In this document: positions 1 to 7,358 of the stretch, piece after piece
Numbering within the stretch: the first letter of the stretch is position 1
Layout of the letters: every line of letters begins with the position of its first letter
Source: CAYXXN01 sp964469055
GTDB lineage: Bacteria; Acidobacteriota; Thermoanaerobaculia; Multivoradales; JAHEKO01
Reading direction: 5' to 3'
NCBI GenBank assembly: GCA_964469055.1
Contig: CAYXXN010000063.1
Span: forward strand, 1-14,632
Length of the DNA: 14,632 bases
The notes under the pieces: generated by a model
What the model saw: the letters and a program-made list of their open reading frames with translations, nothing else
What the model was told of the DNA's origin: nothing
The model's database searches: none
Made by a program: the position numbers and the translations under genes

Positions 1-27
1 GTCAGGAAGACGGTCGGCACGGCGCGG

Positions 28-43
28 CTCCGCGGGCGCGGAG
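28..43. other. GC-rich hairpin upstream of the kinase gene
   Basis: A perfect 6-bp stem (CTCCGC at 28-33, GCGGAG at 38-43) with a 4-base loop lies 22 bases before the kinase ATG. It could end an upstream transcript or be part of the kinase leader. There is no T-run and the neighbouring gene is outside the window, so its role is open. Confidence 0.25.
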
Positions 44-44
44 A

Positions 45-75
45 CTAGCACCGCTCGGCCGGCGGATGGTGCTAG
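45..75. promoter_or_regulatory. Inverted repeat over the kinase start codon (possible operator)
   Basis: CTAGCACC (45-52) and GGTGCTAG (68-75) form a perfect 8-bp dyad with a 15-base spacer. The right arm overlaps the last base of the ATG at 66. The arm-to-arm distance, about two helical turns, suits a dimeric DNA-binding protein, and it could also fold in the mRNA at the start codon. A few 8-bp dyads of this kind are expected by chance in 14.6 kb, so only the position makes it notable. Confidence 0.25.
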
Positions 76-1589
76 CCTCTGCCCCCTCGAGCCAACTTCT
101 CGTGAGCGAGTCGCAGCGCCCCGCGCCGGAGCCACTCCAGCCGGGCACGGCGATCCAGGGCCTCGTCGTCGAGGCCCTGATCGGCCGCGGCGGCATGGGG
201 GAGGTCTACCGCGCCTTCGACCCCGGGCTCGACCGCCGGGTGGCGGTGAAGCTCCTGCGGCCCGAGGTCGCCGCGGCGCCCGACTTCGTCGCCCGCTTCC
301 AGCGCGAGGCGCGCACCGCCTCGGCGATCCGCCATCCCAACCTGGCCCAGATCCACTTCGCCGGGGTCCACGACGGCCGCCCGTTCTACGTCATGGAGCT
401 GGTCGAAGGCAGCTCGCTCGCCGACCTCCTCGCCCCCAGCAAACGGGTGGGCGGCCGCCGCGCCCTCCTCTGGCTGATCCAGGCCTGCGAGGGCCTGCGG
501 GCGGCCTGGCAGGAGGGCATCGTCCATCGCGACATCAAGCCTGCGAACCTGCTCCTGACGGCGGCGGGCGAGCTCAAGATCGTCGACTTCGGCCTGGCCC
601 GGAGCGTCAAGCGCGGGTCGAGCTTCCTGACCCAGCCCTTCGAGCTCTTCGGCACGCCGTCCTACGTCGCCCCCGAGCAGGTGCTGGGCCGCGAGGCCGA
701 CGACCGGGCCGACATGTACTCGCTGGGGGCGACCTTCTACCACCTCTTCGCTGGTGAGCCGCCCTTCGCGGCCGACGGCCCGACCGGCGTCCTCGTGCAG
801 CACGTCGAGCGCGCGCCGGTGCCGCTCGCCCGCCGCAACCCGGCGGTGCCGGCGGTTATCGGAGCGATCGTCGATCGCATGCTGGCCAAGCGCCCGGAGG
901 ATCGCCACGCGGACTACGACGCGCTCTTGGCCGAGCTCGAGGCCGCGGCGCGGGGCCCGGCGATGGCGACGCCGGCCGCGCCGGCGCGGCGGAGCGGGCT
1001 CGGCGAGTGGCTGCGCATGCCGGTGGTGTGGCTCGGGGCGATGCTCCTCTTGGTGCCGGTCTTCGTGCTGGTGATCGATCGGGCCGGAGGAGAACCCGAC
1101 GCCACGGAGGCGGTCGCGAGAGAGGCGGCGCCCCTGCCGCCTCGCCCCGCCGCCGCGGCCAGCCGGCGCGCGCCCCAGGAATCGGCAGCGGCCGCCCCCG
1201 CCGCTGGGGTTCCGGTAGTTGCACCCGAGCTGGACGGGACGCCGTTCGCGGACCCCGGCACGCTCCTCGAGCTGGCCCAGAGCCACCCCTACGTGGACCT
1301 CGCCTGGGAGACCCAGAGCCTGGCCAACCTGCGACGCCTGGCCACCGCGGTCGAGGTCTGGAGCGCCGAGCACGACGGCTATCCGGACTCGCTCGAAGAG
1401 ATCGCCGAGCCGCTCGACCTCCATCCGCAAGCGCTCCTCGACGGCTGGGGCGAGCCCATCCGCTACCAGCGGACGGGGGAGGGCTACCGGTTGCGCTCGG
1501 GCGGCTCCGACCGCGCCTTCGGCAGCGCCGACGACCTCGTGCTCGAGGACGGCTACGTCGTCCGCGGCGGCCCGCGGCCGCCGGAGTAG
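66..1589 (+). CDS. Transmembrane Ser/Thr protein kinase with a GspG-like C-terminal domain
   Basis: The 507-residue product has a Hanks-type kinase domain at about residues 30-295: glycine loop GRGGMGEVYRA (40-50), catalytic Lys62, alphaC Glu81, HRDIKPAN (154-161), DFG (174-176) and APE (202-204). All the usual catalytic residues are present, so it should be active. One hydrophobic helix at about 319-337 is followed by a Pro/Ala-rich linker (about 355-385), giving a cytoplasmic kinase and an outside C-terminus. Residues about 415-497 look like the type II secretion GspG pseudopilin core, with DGWGEPIRYQ, YRLRSGGSDRAFG and SADDL, but without a prepilin N-helix. It is presumably the sensor. PASTA repeats, usual in other phyla, are absent. 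The ATG at 66 follows GGCGG closely, but the frame is open to the window edge and GTG at 102 is also possible. The gene converges on the SGNH gene with a 5-base gap. Confidence 0.9.
   Translation: MVLASAPSSQLLVSESQRPAPEPLQPGTAIQGLVVEALIGRGGMGEVYRAFDPGLDRRVAVKLLRPEVAAAPDFVARFQREARTASAIRHPNLAQIHFAGVHDGRPFYVMELVEGSSLADLLAPSKRVGGRRALLWLIQACEGLRAAWQEGIVHRDIKPANLLLTAAGELKIVDFGLARSVKRGSSFLTQPFELFGTPSYVAPEQVLGREADDRADMYSLGATFYHLFAGEPPFAADGPTGVLVQHVERAPVPLARRNPAVPAVIGAIVDRMLAKRPEDRHADYDALLAELEAAARGPAMATPAAPARRSGLGEWLRMPVVWLGAMLLLVPVFVLVIDRAGGEPDATEAVAREAAPLPPRPAAAASRRAPQESAAAAPAAGVPVVAPELDGTPFADPGTLLELAQSHPYVDLAWETQSLANLRRLATAVEVWSAEHDGYPDSLEEIAEPLDLHPQALLDGWGEPIRYQRTGEGYRLRSGGSDRAFGSADDLVLEDGYVVRGGPRPPE
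1565..1583. terminator. Possible GC hairpin between convergent genes
   Basis: An 8-bp perfect stem (1565-1572 with 1576-1583) with a 3-base loop lies at the very end of the kinase coding region, just before the convergent SGNH gene stops at 1595. It might act as a two-way terminator. It lacks a T-run, and in such GC-rich coding DNA it may be fortuitous. Confidence 0.25.
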
Positions 1590-1594
1590 CGGAT

Positions 1595-2650
1595 CTAGCG
1601 GCCGAGCGCTTCGACGATCACCGGCACCACCGCGTCGGAGGCCTTGGCGGCCCCTCGGAAGCTCAGGTGGGAGAGGTCGAAGAAGTCCTCGTCGCCGAGC
1701 GGCTCCAAGGTCCGCGCCAGGTCGAGGTAAGTCGCGCCGCGACGGGCCGCGAAGTCGGCGATGAAGGCGCGGGCGGCGGCCTCCGCCTCGCCGAAGCCCC
1801 ACTCGCGCATCGCGTAGCGGGTCGGGAGCTCGACGAGTACCAGGCGGGCGTCGCACTCGCCGGCGAGGTCGGCCAGGCGCTCGAGGTTGGCGGCCGGCAG
1901 GCCGCCCAAGGCGAAGCGGTCCAGGTGATGCTCGTCGATCAAGAAGGCGCGCCGCCCTCGGGCCTCGCGCTCGAGGTCGCGGCGCGAGTGACTGGCCAGG
2001 CTCTCCTCCGGCCGGCCTCTCGGGGTCTTGCCGTTCGGCCAGTACTTGCTGCCGCGTCGGGCGACGAACGTCTGGGCGAGCCTCTGGGCCCGCGGCGAGC
2101 GCGGCGACTCGGCGAGCGCGCGGGCGAGATTGCCGAAGCCGCGGAAGGGGATGCCCAAGAAGGCGTCGAGCCGCTCGGGGTCGAGGAGGATATGGGGCAG
2201 GACCCGCGGCAGGTCGCTGAGCGGGGCGTAGATCCCGAAGCTGCGCACGACGCGCTCGCTCGCCACACTCAGCCCCTCGACGTGGAGGTCGACGACGACC
2301 ACCCGCGGGCAACCGTTCGAGGCGACGAGGTCGTCGAGGATCCAGACGGGCTCGGTCGCCCCGTTCGCCGCCTGGGCGGCGTTGTAGACGACGAGGGGCC
2401 GCCCGAGGGTAAGACGGAGGGCGCCCTCGATGCGGCCCGCCACCAGGGCCGCGTCCATGCGCGAGCTACCGAGGATCAGCACTTCCGGTCGCAGTCCCGA
2501 GGTCTGCAGCGCGTGGAGCTTGCGTGGCCCCCAGCCCTCGGCCCAGTACTTGAGGCCCAAGGCCTCGGCCACCGGGTTGGCCGCCAGTACGAGCGCCGCG
2601 GCGACGGCGGCGGCGACGCGCAGGCTGCGGGGCGGGAGCGTGAGGGGCAT
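1595..2650 (-). CDS. SGNH-hydrolase-like membrane-anchored protein, partner of the MBOAT acyltransferase
   Basis: The 351-residue protein begins with a hydrophobic signal-anchor (about residues 9-30), so most of it should lie outside the inner membrane. GSSRM (61-65) corresponds to the nucleophile block of SGNH hydrolases, and DLSHLS (325-330) supplies the Asp-x-x-His of the last block. This combination and the adjacent MBOAT gene resemble the AlgJ/AlgX and DUF1574 type of O-acetylation partner, which passes acyl groups to a polysaccharide. The substrate here is unknown. The ATG at 2650 is 8 bases after the MBOAT stop, without a clear Shine-Dalgarno, suggesting coupled translation. It is the last gene of the operon. 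The frame stays open for 2.3 kb further upstream, but that part is antisense or out of frame to recognisable genes. Confidence 0.75.
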   Translation of the reverse strand: MPLTLPPRSLRVAAAVAAALVLAANPVAEALGLKYWAEGWGPRKLHALQTSGLRPEVLILGSSRMDAALVAGRIEGALRLTLGRPLVVYNAAQAANGATEPVWILDDLVASNGCPRVVVVDLHVEGLSVASERVVRSFGIYAPLSDLPRVLPHILLDPERLDAFLGIPFRGFGNLARALAESPRSPRAQRLAQTFVARRGSKYWPNGKTPRGRPEESLASHSRRDLEREARGRRAFLIDEHHLDRFALGGLPAANLERLADLAGECDARLVLVELPTRYAMREWGFGEAEAAARAFIADFAARRGATYLDLARTLEPLGDEDFFDLSHLSFRGAAKASDAVVPVIVEALGR

Positions 2651-2658
2651 GGCGTTCT

Positions 2659-4068
2659 CTAGAACTGGAAGTAGTAGAAAGGGTTGGTCTGGTCGAGCAC
2701 CAGACTCGCGGCGGCGAGGACGGCGGCAAGGAGCGCTCCCTGGGCCACGGCCGGCAACCGGACGAAGGTCGCCGCGACCTCCTCCTTGAAGCGCTCGGGC
2801 GCGAAGTGGGTGGCGACGGCGGCGACGAGGAGGAGCGCCGCCCAGACGGGCACCTCCGGGCCCACCGTCGCCGCGCCGAGCCGTCGGGTCATCAAGCCGA
2901 CGGTCGCCATGTCCGGCGCGCGGAAGAAGAGCGAGGCCACGGTCGTCACTTGGAAGACGGCGAAGACCCGCAGCGGCAGCGTCCAGGTGCGCGGCTCGCG
3001 GCCCTTGGCGACCTTCAGCCGCCAGAGGCGCTCGCCCGCCAGGAGCACGCCGTGGTAGGCGCCCCAGGCGACGAAGGTCCACGCCGCGCCGTGCCAGAGG
3101 CCGACCAGGGTCATCGTGAAGAGGGTGTTGAAGGTGCTGCGGGCGAGGCCGCAACGGGTGCCGCCCAGGGGAAAGAAGACGTAATCGCGAAACCAGCTCC
3201 CCAGGGTCATGTGCCAACGCACCCAGGAGTCGCGGAACGAGGCCGCCTTGAAGGGCGAGCGGAAGTTGGTCGGCAGCCAGTAGCCCATCATCTTGCCGCA
3301 GCCGATCGCCATGTCGGAGTAGCCGGCGAAGTCGCCGTAGATCTGGAAGCGGAAGGCGTAGACGGCGAGGAGCATCCACGCTCCGCCGAAGCTCGCGGGC
3401 CGCGCGAAGACGGGATCGACGAAGTAGGTCGCCAGCACGTCGGCGAAGAGCACCTTCTTCACCAGGCCCTTGGCGAAGAGGTAGAGGCCCTCGCGGGCGC
3501 CCGCGTCCGTGGGCGTTGCCGGCCGCTCGAGCTGCGGCAGGAACTCGCTCGCCCGCACGATGGGGCCCGCCACCAGTTGCGGGAAGAAGGTGACGAAGAG
3601 AGCGAAGTCGACGAGGCTCCGGCAGGGGGCGAGACGGCCGCGGTAGACGTCGAGTGTGTAGGAGAGGGTCTGGAAGGTGTAGAAGGAGATGCCGACCGGC
3701 AGCACCAGGTCCAAGAGGCGTAGCGACCCCGGAAGGCCGAACAGCTCGAGTAGGGAGTTGAGATTCTCGGCAAAGAAATCGTGGTACTTGAACAGGCCGA
3801 GCATCCCGAACTGGCCCACCAGGCTGACGACGATGAGGGTCCGGCGCAGCCGCGCGCTCGCGGCGCGGCCCAGGGCGAGGCCGATCCCGTAGTCGAGGAG
3901 GATCGAGCCGGCGAGAAGGCCGAAGAGCTTGGCGCTCCAGGCCATGTAGAAGAGGCAGGAGGCGGCGAGCAGGAAGGCGTGTCGGGCACGCCGCCAGGGT
4001 TGGAGGAAGGCCGCCCCGGCGACGACGAGCGCCAGGAAGACCAGGAACAACGGCGTCTGGAAGAGCAT
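2659..4068 (-). CDS. MBOAT-family O-acyltransferase (AlgI/DltB-like)
   Basis: The 469-residue polytopic membrane protein has the family signatures in order: LPVGISFYTFQTLSYTLDVYRG (123-144), FFPQLVAGPIVR (161-172), FQIYGDFAGYSDMAIG (241-256), RWHMTLGSWFRDYVFFPLGG (284-303), the active-site region GLWHGAAWTF (323-332) with His326, and AYHG with His339. The tail NPFYYFQF is also typical. Length matches AlgI. MBOAT proteins move an acyl group across or within the membrane onto a polymer; the SGNH protein encoded 8 bases downstream is the expected extracytoplasmic partner. The donor and the acceptor cannot be told from sequence. The ATG at 4068 is 24 bases after the yidD stop and has no obvious Shine-Dalgarno. 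Confidence 0.93.
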   Translation of the reverse strand: MLFQTPLFLVFLALVVAGAAFLQPWRRARHAFLLAASCLFYMAWSAKLFGLLAGSILLDYGIGLALGRAASARLRRTLIVVSLVGQFGMLGLFKYHDFFAENLNSLLELFGLPGSLRLLDLVLPVGISFYTFQTLSYTLDVYRGRLAPCRSLVDFALFVTFFPQLVAGPIVRASEFLPQLERPATPTDAGAREGLYLFAKGLVKKVLFADVLATYFVDPVFARPASFGGAWMLLAVYAFRFQIYGDFAGYSDMAIGCGKMMGYWLPTNFRSPFKAASFRDSWVRWHMTLGSWFRDYVFFPLGGTRCGLARSTFNTLFTMTLVGLWHGAAWTFVAWGAYHGVLLAGERLWRLKVAKGREPRTWTLPLRVFAVFQVTTVASLFFRAPDMATVGLMTRRLGAATVGPEVPVWAALLLVAAVATHFAPERFKEEVAATFVRLPAVAQGALLAAVLAAASLVLDQTNPFYYFQF

Positions 4069-4092
4069 CGCGGCCGGCGCGGCGCGTCGACT

Positions 4093-4398
4093 CTACGGTG
4101 GGTCGAGCGTTCCGGCCGGGGTCCACGGGCCGCAGCGCAGGAGGCGCCCAGCGGCGCGTCGTACGCCGCCCAGCGTCCCGTAGCGCTCGAGGACGGCCAC
4201 CGCGTAGTGGCTGCAGGTGGGCTCGAAGCGGCAGCGGATGGCGGTGCGCGCCAGGAGCGGCGAGAGGGTGGCCTGGTAGAGCTCGACGCCGCCGACCAGG
4301 AGCGCCGCGGTGCGCTGCTCGCTCGGCGGGGCCGCCAGGTCGAGACCCAGCACGAGCCCCGCGAACGCGAGAAGCGCGAGCAGACCCGAGCGCCTCAT
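4093..4398 (-). CDS. yidD: YidD membrane protein insertion efficiency factor
   Basis: The 101-residue protein has an N-terminal hydrophobic helix (about residues 5-22) and then the YidD core: GGVELYQATLSPLL (36-49), CRFEPTCSHYAVAVLERYG (56-74) and LLRCGPW (86-92), with the three conserved cysteines at 56, 62 and 89. YidD is a small inner-membrane-associated protein that helps YidC/Sec insert membrane proteins. It is usually encoded between rnpA and yidC; here it sits between a c-di-GMP enzyme and an MBOAT transferase. Its ATG overlaps the upstream TGA by 4 bases (ATGA, 4395-4398), indicating translational coupling. The N-terminal helix is a little longer than in the common 70-85-residue forms. 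The frame is open far upstream, but those codons overlap the EAL domain and are not YidD-like. Confidence 0.92.
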   Translation of the reverse strand: MRRSGLLALLAFAGLVLGLDLAAPPSEQRTAALLVGGVELYQATLSPLLARTAIRCRFEPTCSHYAVAVLERYGTLGGVRRAAGRLLRCGPWTPAGTLDPP

Positions 4399-6563
4399 GC
4401 TTCGAGCGGTGCGGCCAGGAAGGCCTGCAGCTCGGCAGGCGGCAGCGGCGTGCACAGCAGGAAGCCCTGGCCTCCTGGACAGCCCAGGTCGAGCAGGCTC
4501 GCGAGTTGCTCCTCGGTCTCGATCCCCTCGGCGACGACCTCGAGCCCCAGACCCAGGGCGAAGCGCACGATCGCTTCCACCAGGGCCGCGGCCTGACGGT
4601 CGCTCGGCAGGCCCTGGATGAAGAGGCGATCGATCTTGACGATCGACACCGGGAAGCTGCGCAGGTAGGCGAGGGAGGAGTAGCCCGAGCCGAAGTCGTC
4701 GAGGGCGAGCCCCACCCCGAGCGCCCGCAGGGCGGCCAGGCGCGCGCTCGCCCCCTCGATGTCGGCCAGCAGGTGCTTCTCGGTGATCTCGAGGATGAGC
4801 CGGCTCGGCGCGAGACCGCTGCGCTGGAGGGCGGCGGCGACCCGGTCCAGCATCTCGGGGTTGTGAAGGCCGGTGGGCAGCACGTTGACGTGGACGCGGA
4901 GGTCGCCCGCGCGGTCTCCGAGTCGGCTGGCGAACTCGCAGGCCCGGTCGAGCGTCCACAGGTCCATGCCGTGCAGCAGGCCCGCCTGGTCGGCCTCACC
5001 GATGAAGCTGTCGGCGGCGAGCAAGCCGCGCGTCGGATGCTGCCAGCGCAGCAGGGCCTCGAAAGCGACGACCCGCCGCTCGGCCAACGAGACGATGGGT
5101 TGGTAATGAAGGAGAAGCTGCCCCTGCTCTAGCGCTCGCGTGAGCTCGGCGCGCAGGTCGGAGGCCACGGTGAGCCCCGGGAGGAAGGACTCCTCGTAGA
5201 CCGTCACGCCGGCGCCGGTGTGCGAGACACGCAGCGCCGCGTCGGCGTGGTCGAGGAGCTCGTCGAGGCTGCCCCCCGCCGGATCCTCGAGAGCTATGCC
5301 CACGCTCGCGGTGAGCTCGACGAAGCGGTCGCGCACCAAGAAGGGTTCGCCCAGGGCGTCGAGCAGCCGCTCGCAGACCTGGCGCGCCTCGGCGATCGAG
5401 CCCACGCTCTCCAGGAGGAGGGCGAACTCGTCGCCGCCCAGCCGGGCCAGCGTGTCACCGGCGCGGGTGCGGGAGCGCAGGCGCTCGGCTACCTCGACCA
5501 GGACCGCGTCCCCCGCGGGATGGCCGAAGGAGTCGTTGACCCGCTTGAAGTCCTTCAAGTCGAGCAGGATGAGCGCGATCGAAGCGCCCGGGCGGCGCCG
5601 GCGAGTGAAGGCGTGGCGCAACCGGTCGAGGAAGAGCGCGCGGTTGGGCAGGTTGGTCAGCGGGTCGTGCATGGCGCGGAAGGCGCCCTGCGTGGCGGAG
5701 AGGCGCTGGGTCTCGAGGAGCCGGGCGTTGGCGATCGCCACCGTGGCCTGATCGGCGAACAGGCTCAGGGCACGCAGCTCGTGGTCCGTGTAGGTGCGGT
5801 GGTCGGGTGCGTTGACGTTGAGGACGCCGAGCACCTGGTCGCGGTGGACGAGCGGCACGCACATCGCGCTGTTGGGCGGTGGGATGCCCGGCAGCAGGCG
5901 CCGGCCGCCGCCCTCGAGTCGGCCTTCGATCAGGACCGGCTCGCGGGTCATCGCCACGCGACCCGCGACCCCGTCGCCGACCGCCAGGCGCGCTCCGGCG
6001 GCCATGCTCCGCCCGCGGATGGCGACCGTGCGCAGCTCATGGCCCGTGAGCAGCATGATCGAGCTGTCCCGCGCCGCCAGGAGGTCCGCCGCGCACTCCA
6101 GGATACTGCCGAGCACCTGCTGCAAGTCGAGGTCGAGATGGACGGCGCGCGTGGCATCGAGGAGCGCGCTCAGTTCCCCGACCCGACTCGTCAAGGCGGC
6201 GGTCAGCACGCGCTCCTCGATCAGCAGGGCCGCGAGGCGACGCAGCGCGAGTTCCTTCTCAACGGCGTAGGCGCAGAACAGGAGGACGAGCAGCAGGAGC
6301 CCCGAGGGCACCGCGCGCGGCGGCAGCCAGGGCGGCAGCCGGAGCTCCACGCCGCGCAGGGCCAGGACGAAGGCCACCGAGAAGCACGCCAAGACCAGCG
6401 ACGTCAGCAGCCAGAGCTGCAGCCGGCGCCGGTCGACCGCCTCGAGCGATGGCGCCGCGAAGCTCCCCAGACCAGCGACGCGGCCGGTCGCGGTCGGCGA
6501 GCCGGTGCGCACCGCCGGCCCTTCGCCGGCGCCCACCTCGCCGGGCTCATCAACCCTCGTCAC
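4395..6563 (-). CDS. GAF-GGDEF-EAL cyclic-di-GMP turnover enzyme, membrane-bound
   Basis: The 722-residue protein has two hydrophobic helices (about 49-69 and 86-102), a GAF sensor domain (about 130-285), a GGDEF domain (about 295-455) and an EAL domain (about 468-715). GGDEF is intact at 376-380 with D335 and N343-D344, and an RxxD inhibitory site (R367-D370) stands five residues before it. The EAL half keeps E502 (EALLRW), N560, E592, D622-D623 (DDFGSGYSS), K643, E679 (EGIET) and Q699, so phosphodiesterase activity is likely. It could make, break or switch between both. GTG at 6563 was chosen because AGGGG lies 5 bases upstream and a promoter sits just before it; another GTG 27 bases in is possible. 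First gene of the operon with yidD, MBOAT and SGNH. Confidence 0.94.
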   Translation of the reverse strand: MTRVDEPGEVGAGEGPAVRTGSPTATGRVAGLGSFAAPSLEAVDRRRLQLWLLTSLVLACFSVAFVLALRGVELRLPPWLPPRAVPSGLLLLVLLFCAYAVEKELALRRLAALLIEERVLTAALTSRVGELSALLDATRAVHLDLDLQQVLGSILECAADLLAARDSSIMLLTGHELRTVAIRGRSMAAGARLAVGDGVAGRVAMTREPVLIEGRLEGGGRRLLPGIPPPNSAMCVPLVHRDQVLGVLNVNAPDHRTYTDHELRALSLFADQATVAIANARLLETQRLSATQGAFRAMHDPLTNLPNRALFLDRLRHAFTRRRRPGASIALILLDLKDFKRVNDSFGHPAGDAVLVEVAERLRSRTRAGDTLARLGGDEFALLLESVGSIAEARQVCERLLDALGEPFLVRDRFVELTASVGIALEDPAGGSLDELLDHADAALRVSHTGAGVTVYEESFLPGLTVASDLRAELTRALEQGQLLLHYQPIVSLAERRVVAFEALLRWQHPTRGLLAADSFIGEADQAGLLHGMDLWTLDRACEFASRLGDRAGDLRVHVNVLPTGLHNPEMLDRVAAALQRSGLAPSRLILEITEKHLLADIEGASARLAALRALGVGLALDDFGSGYSSLAYLRSFPVSIVKIDRLFIQGLPSDRQAAALVEAIVRFALGLGLEVVAEGIETEEQLASLLDLGCPGGQGFLLCTPLPPAELQAFLAAPLEA

Positions 6564-6580
6564 GTTCGCCCCTGAGCGCC

Positions 6581-6609
6581 ACCGTACTCGCGGCGCCGGC
6601 GGGCGTCAA
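6581..6609 (-). promoter_or_regulatory. Sigma70-like promoter of the c-di-GMP/acyltransferase operon
   Basis: On the minus strand, TTGACG (6609-6604) is separated by 17 bases from TACGGT (6586-6581). The predicted start near 6574 leaves a leader of only about 11 bases, with the AGGGG ribosome site (6573-6569) at its very 5' end before GTG at 6563. Confidence 0.55.
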
Positions 6610-6620
6610 CCGCGCCGTCC

Positions 6621-6656
6621 CTACCAGGGCAGCGTCCCGGTCGCCACCCGTCCGAG
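6621..6656 (-). pseudogene. Remnant of a second DUF2752 gene 3' end
   Basis: Read on the minus strand, this stretch encodes LGRVATGTLPW followed by TAG. The intact DUF2752 gene ends LGRAATGTLPW and TGA (7434-7399). Over about 40 aligned bases I count 32 identities, with both silent changes and one amino-acid change. A TGA (6659-6657) directly precedes the remnant, so it cannot be part of a longer gene. The toxin-antitoxin pair lies exactly between the remnant and the intact copy. It is therefore either a duplicated insertion end or all that is left of a tandem paralogue. Confidence 0.65.
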
Positions 6657-6665
6657 TCATGCTCC

Positions 6666-6673
6666 GGAGGCCT
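6666..6673. repeat. 8-bp direct repeat flanking the toxin-antitoxin module (left copy)
   Basis: GGAGGCCT occurs here, next to the PIN stop codon, and again at 7355-7362 beside the -35 box of the module's promoter. It could be a target-site duplication. Eight bases is short in GC-rich DNA, and here the copy is also part of a palindrome (6666-6675). Confidence 0.3.
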
Positions 6674-6674
6674 C

Positions 6675-7088
6675 CTACCAGTGGGTCTCGATTCCCAGGC
6701 GCGCCAGGCTGCGACGGAATCGGCGGTCGAAGGTGGCCAGAGCGTCGAGGTGCTCCGTCTTCGCCACGGTGGCGAGCACCGCGTCGCCGAAGTCAGCGAC
6801 GCTTGTCGGCCAGAGCTCGAAGACGAGATCCCAGACGACCGCGTCCCGCATCTCGACTCCGGGGAGTCGTAACAAGCGCCTGCACAGTGTCGCCACGTCA
6901 TCGGGAGACATCTCGTAAAGATTTTCGAGCACGTAGACACATTCGGCGAGGGTCGTCTGCGCCACGACCAGCTCGAGCGCGCGCTCGGCTGCCTGCTCGA
7001 ACAGCTCGCCTGCCATGGCCTGTTGGCGCGGATCGCGGTCGGTCAGAAACGACAGCAGGACGTTGGTGTCGAGGAGAATCCGCCTCAC
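6675..7088 (-). CDS. PIN-domain ribonuclease toxin (VapC-like)
   Basis: The 137-residue protein is a single PIN domain of normal VapC length. The acidic metal-binding residues are visible: D7 in LLDTNVLL, E49 in LAECVYVLE, D99 and D102 in VADFGDAVL, and D121 near the end in ATFDRRF. PIN toxins cleave RNA, often tRNA or rRNA, when not held by the antitoxin. The start is GTG at 7088, which overlaps the antitoxin TGA by 4 bases (GTGA, 7085-7088), with a purine-rich AGAGAG 6 bases before. This fixes it as the second gene of a two-gene module. All catalytic positions are kept, so there is no sign of inactivation. Confidence 0.9.
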   Translation of the reverse strand: MRRILLDTNVLLSFLTDRDPRQQAMAGELFEQAAERALELVVAQTTLAECVYVLENLYEMSPDDVATLCRRLLRLPGVEMRDAVVWDLVFELWPTSVADFGDAVLATVAKTEHLDALATFDRRFRRSLARLGIETHW

Positions 7089-7321
7089 ACTAGCTCTCTA
7101 CCCCGCATGGCCCGGGCCCGGCGGACGTCTTCGACCGTCGATCCTGGACCCACACGGATCGAACCGCGCAGCGCGAGGAAGGCCGGCTCGGCCGGCGAGA
7201 CCTGAACCGTCCCCTCGCGGATCTCCCAGCGCAGCTCGTCCCCTGGCGCTAGGGCCAGCTTCTCCCGCACCTCCTTCGGCACCGTCGTCTGGTACTTGGC
7301 CGTGAGGGTCGACTTGGGCAT
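7085..7321 (-). CDS. AbrB/MazE-type antitoxin (SpoVT-AbrB domain)
   Basis: The 78-residue protein starts with a swapped-hairpin AbrB-type DNA-binding domain: STLTAKYQTTVPKEVREKL (4-22) and a beta-strand region LAPGDELRWEI. The remaining tail (about 45-78) would bind and block the PIN toxin. Such antitoxins also repress their own promoter, alone or with the toxin. The ATG at 7321 is preceded by AAGGAG at 7333-7328 with a 6-base gap, the best ribosome site in this part of the window. It overlaps the toxin gene by 4 bases. The pairing of an AbrB-type antitoxin with a PIN toxin is a common VapBC arrangement. Confidence 0.9.
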   Translation of the reverse strand: MPKSTLTAKYQTTVPKEVREKLALAPGDELRWEIREGTVQVSPAEPAFLALRGSIRVGPGSTVEDVRRARAMRGRELV

Positions 7322-7327
7322 CTCCGG

Positions 7328-7358
7328 CTCCTTACGAGATGGTACGCAAGGTAAGGAG
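7328..7358. promoter_or_regulatory. Predicted operator of the toxin-antitoxin module
   Basis: CTCCTTAC (7328-7335) and GTAAGGAG (7351-7358) form a perfect 8-bp dyad with a 15-base spacer, placing the arm centres about two helical turns apart. It brackets the -10 box: the right arm lies in the -35/-10 spacer, and the left arm covers the predicted start site and the Shine-Dalgarno sequence. This is a natural site for autorepression by the AbrB-type antitoxin. Confidence 0.55.

Noticed and set aside
1..20. Possible GTG start of a divergent upstream gene (VPTVFL, reading off the window from 20)
   Set aside because: Only six codons are visible and no promoter or ribosome site decides it.
72..2312. 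Long open frame on the minus strand opposite the kinase
   Set aside because: It is antisense to a kinase with all catalytic motifs, is rich in Arg/Pro/Gly and has no recognisable domain; long shadow frames are usual at this GC content.
2651..4999. Upstream part of the open frame that contains the SGNH gene
   Set aside because: It runs out of frame through MBOAT, yidD and the EAL domain and its sequence has no family features; only the part from the ATG at 2650 is protein-like.
5220..6575. 451-codon plus-strand frame opposite the GGDEF-EAL gene
   Set aside because: Composition rich in Gln/Arg/Glu/Val and no motif; the other strand encodes complete GAF, GGDEF and EAL domains.
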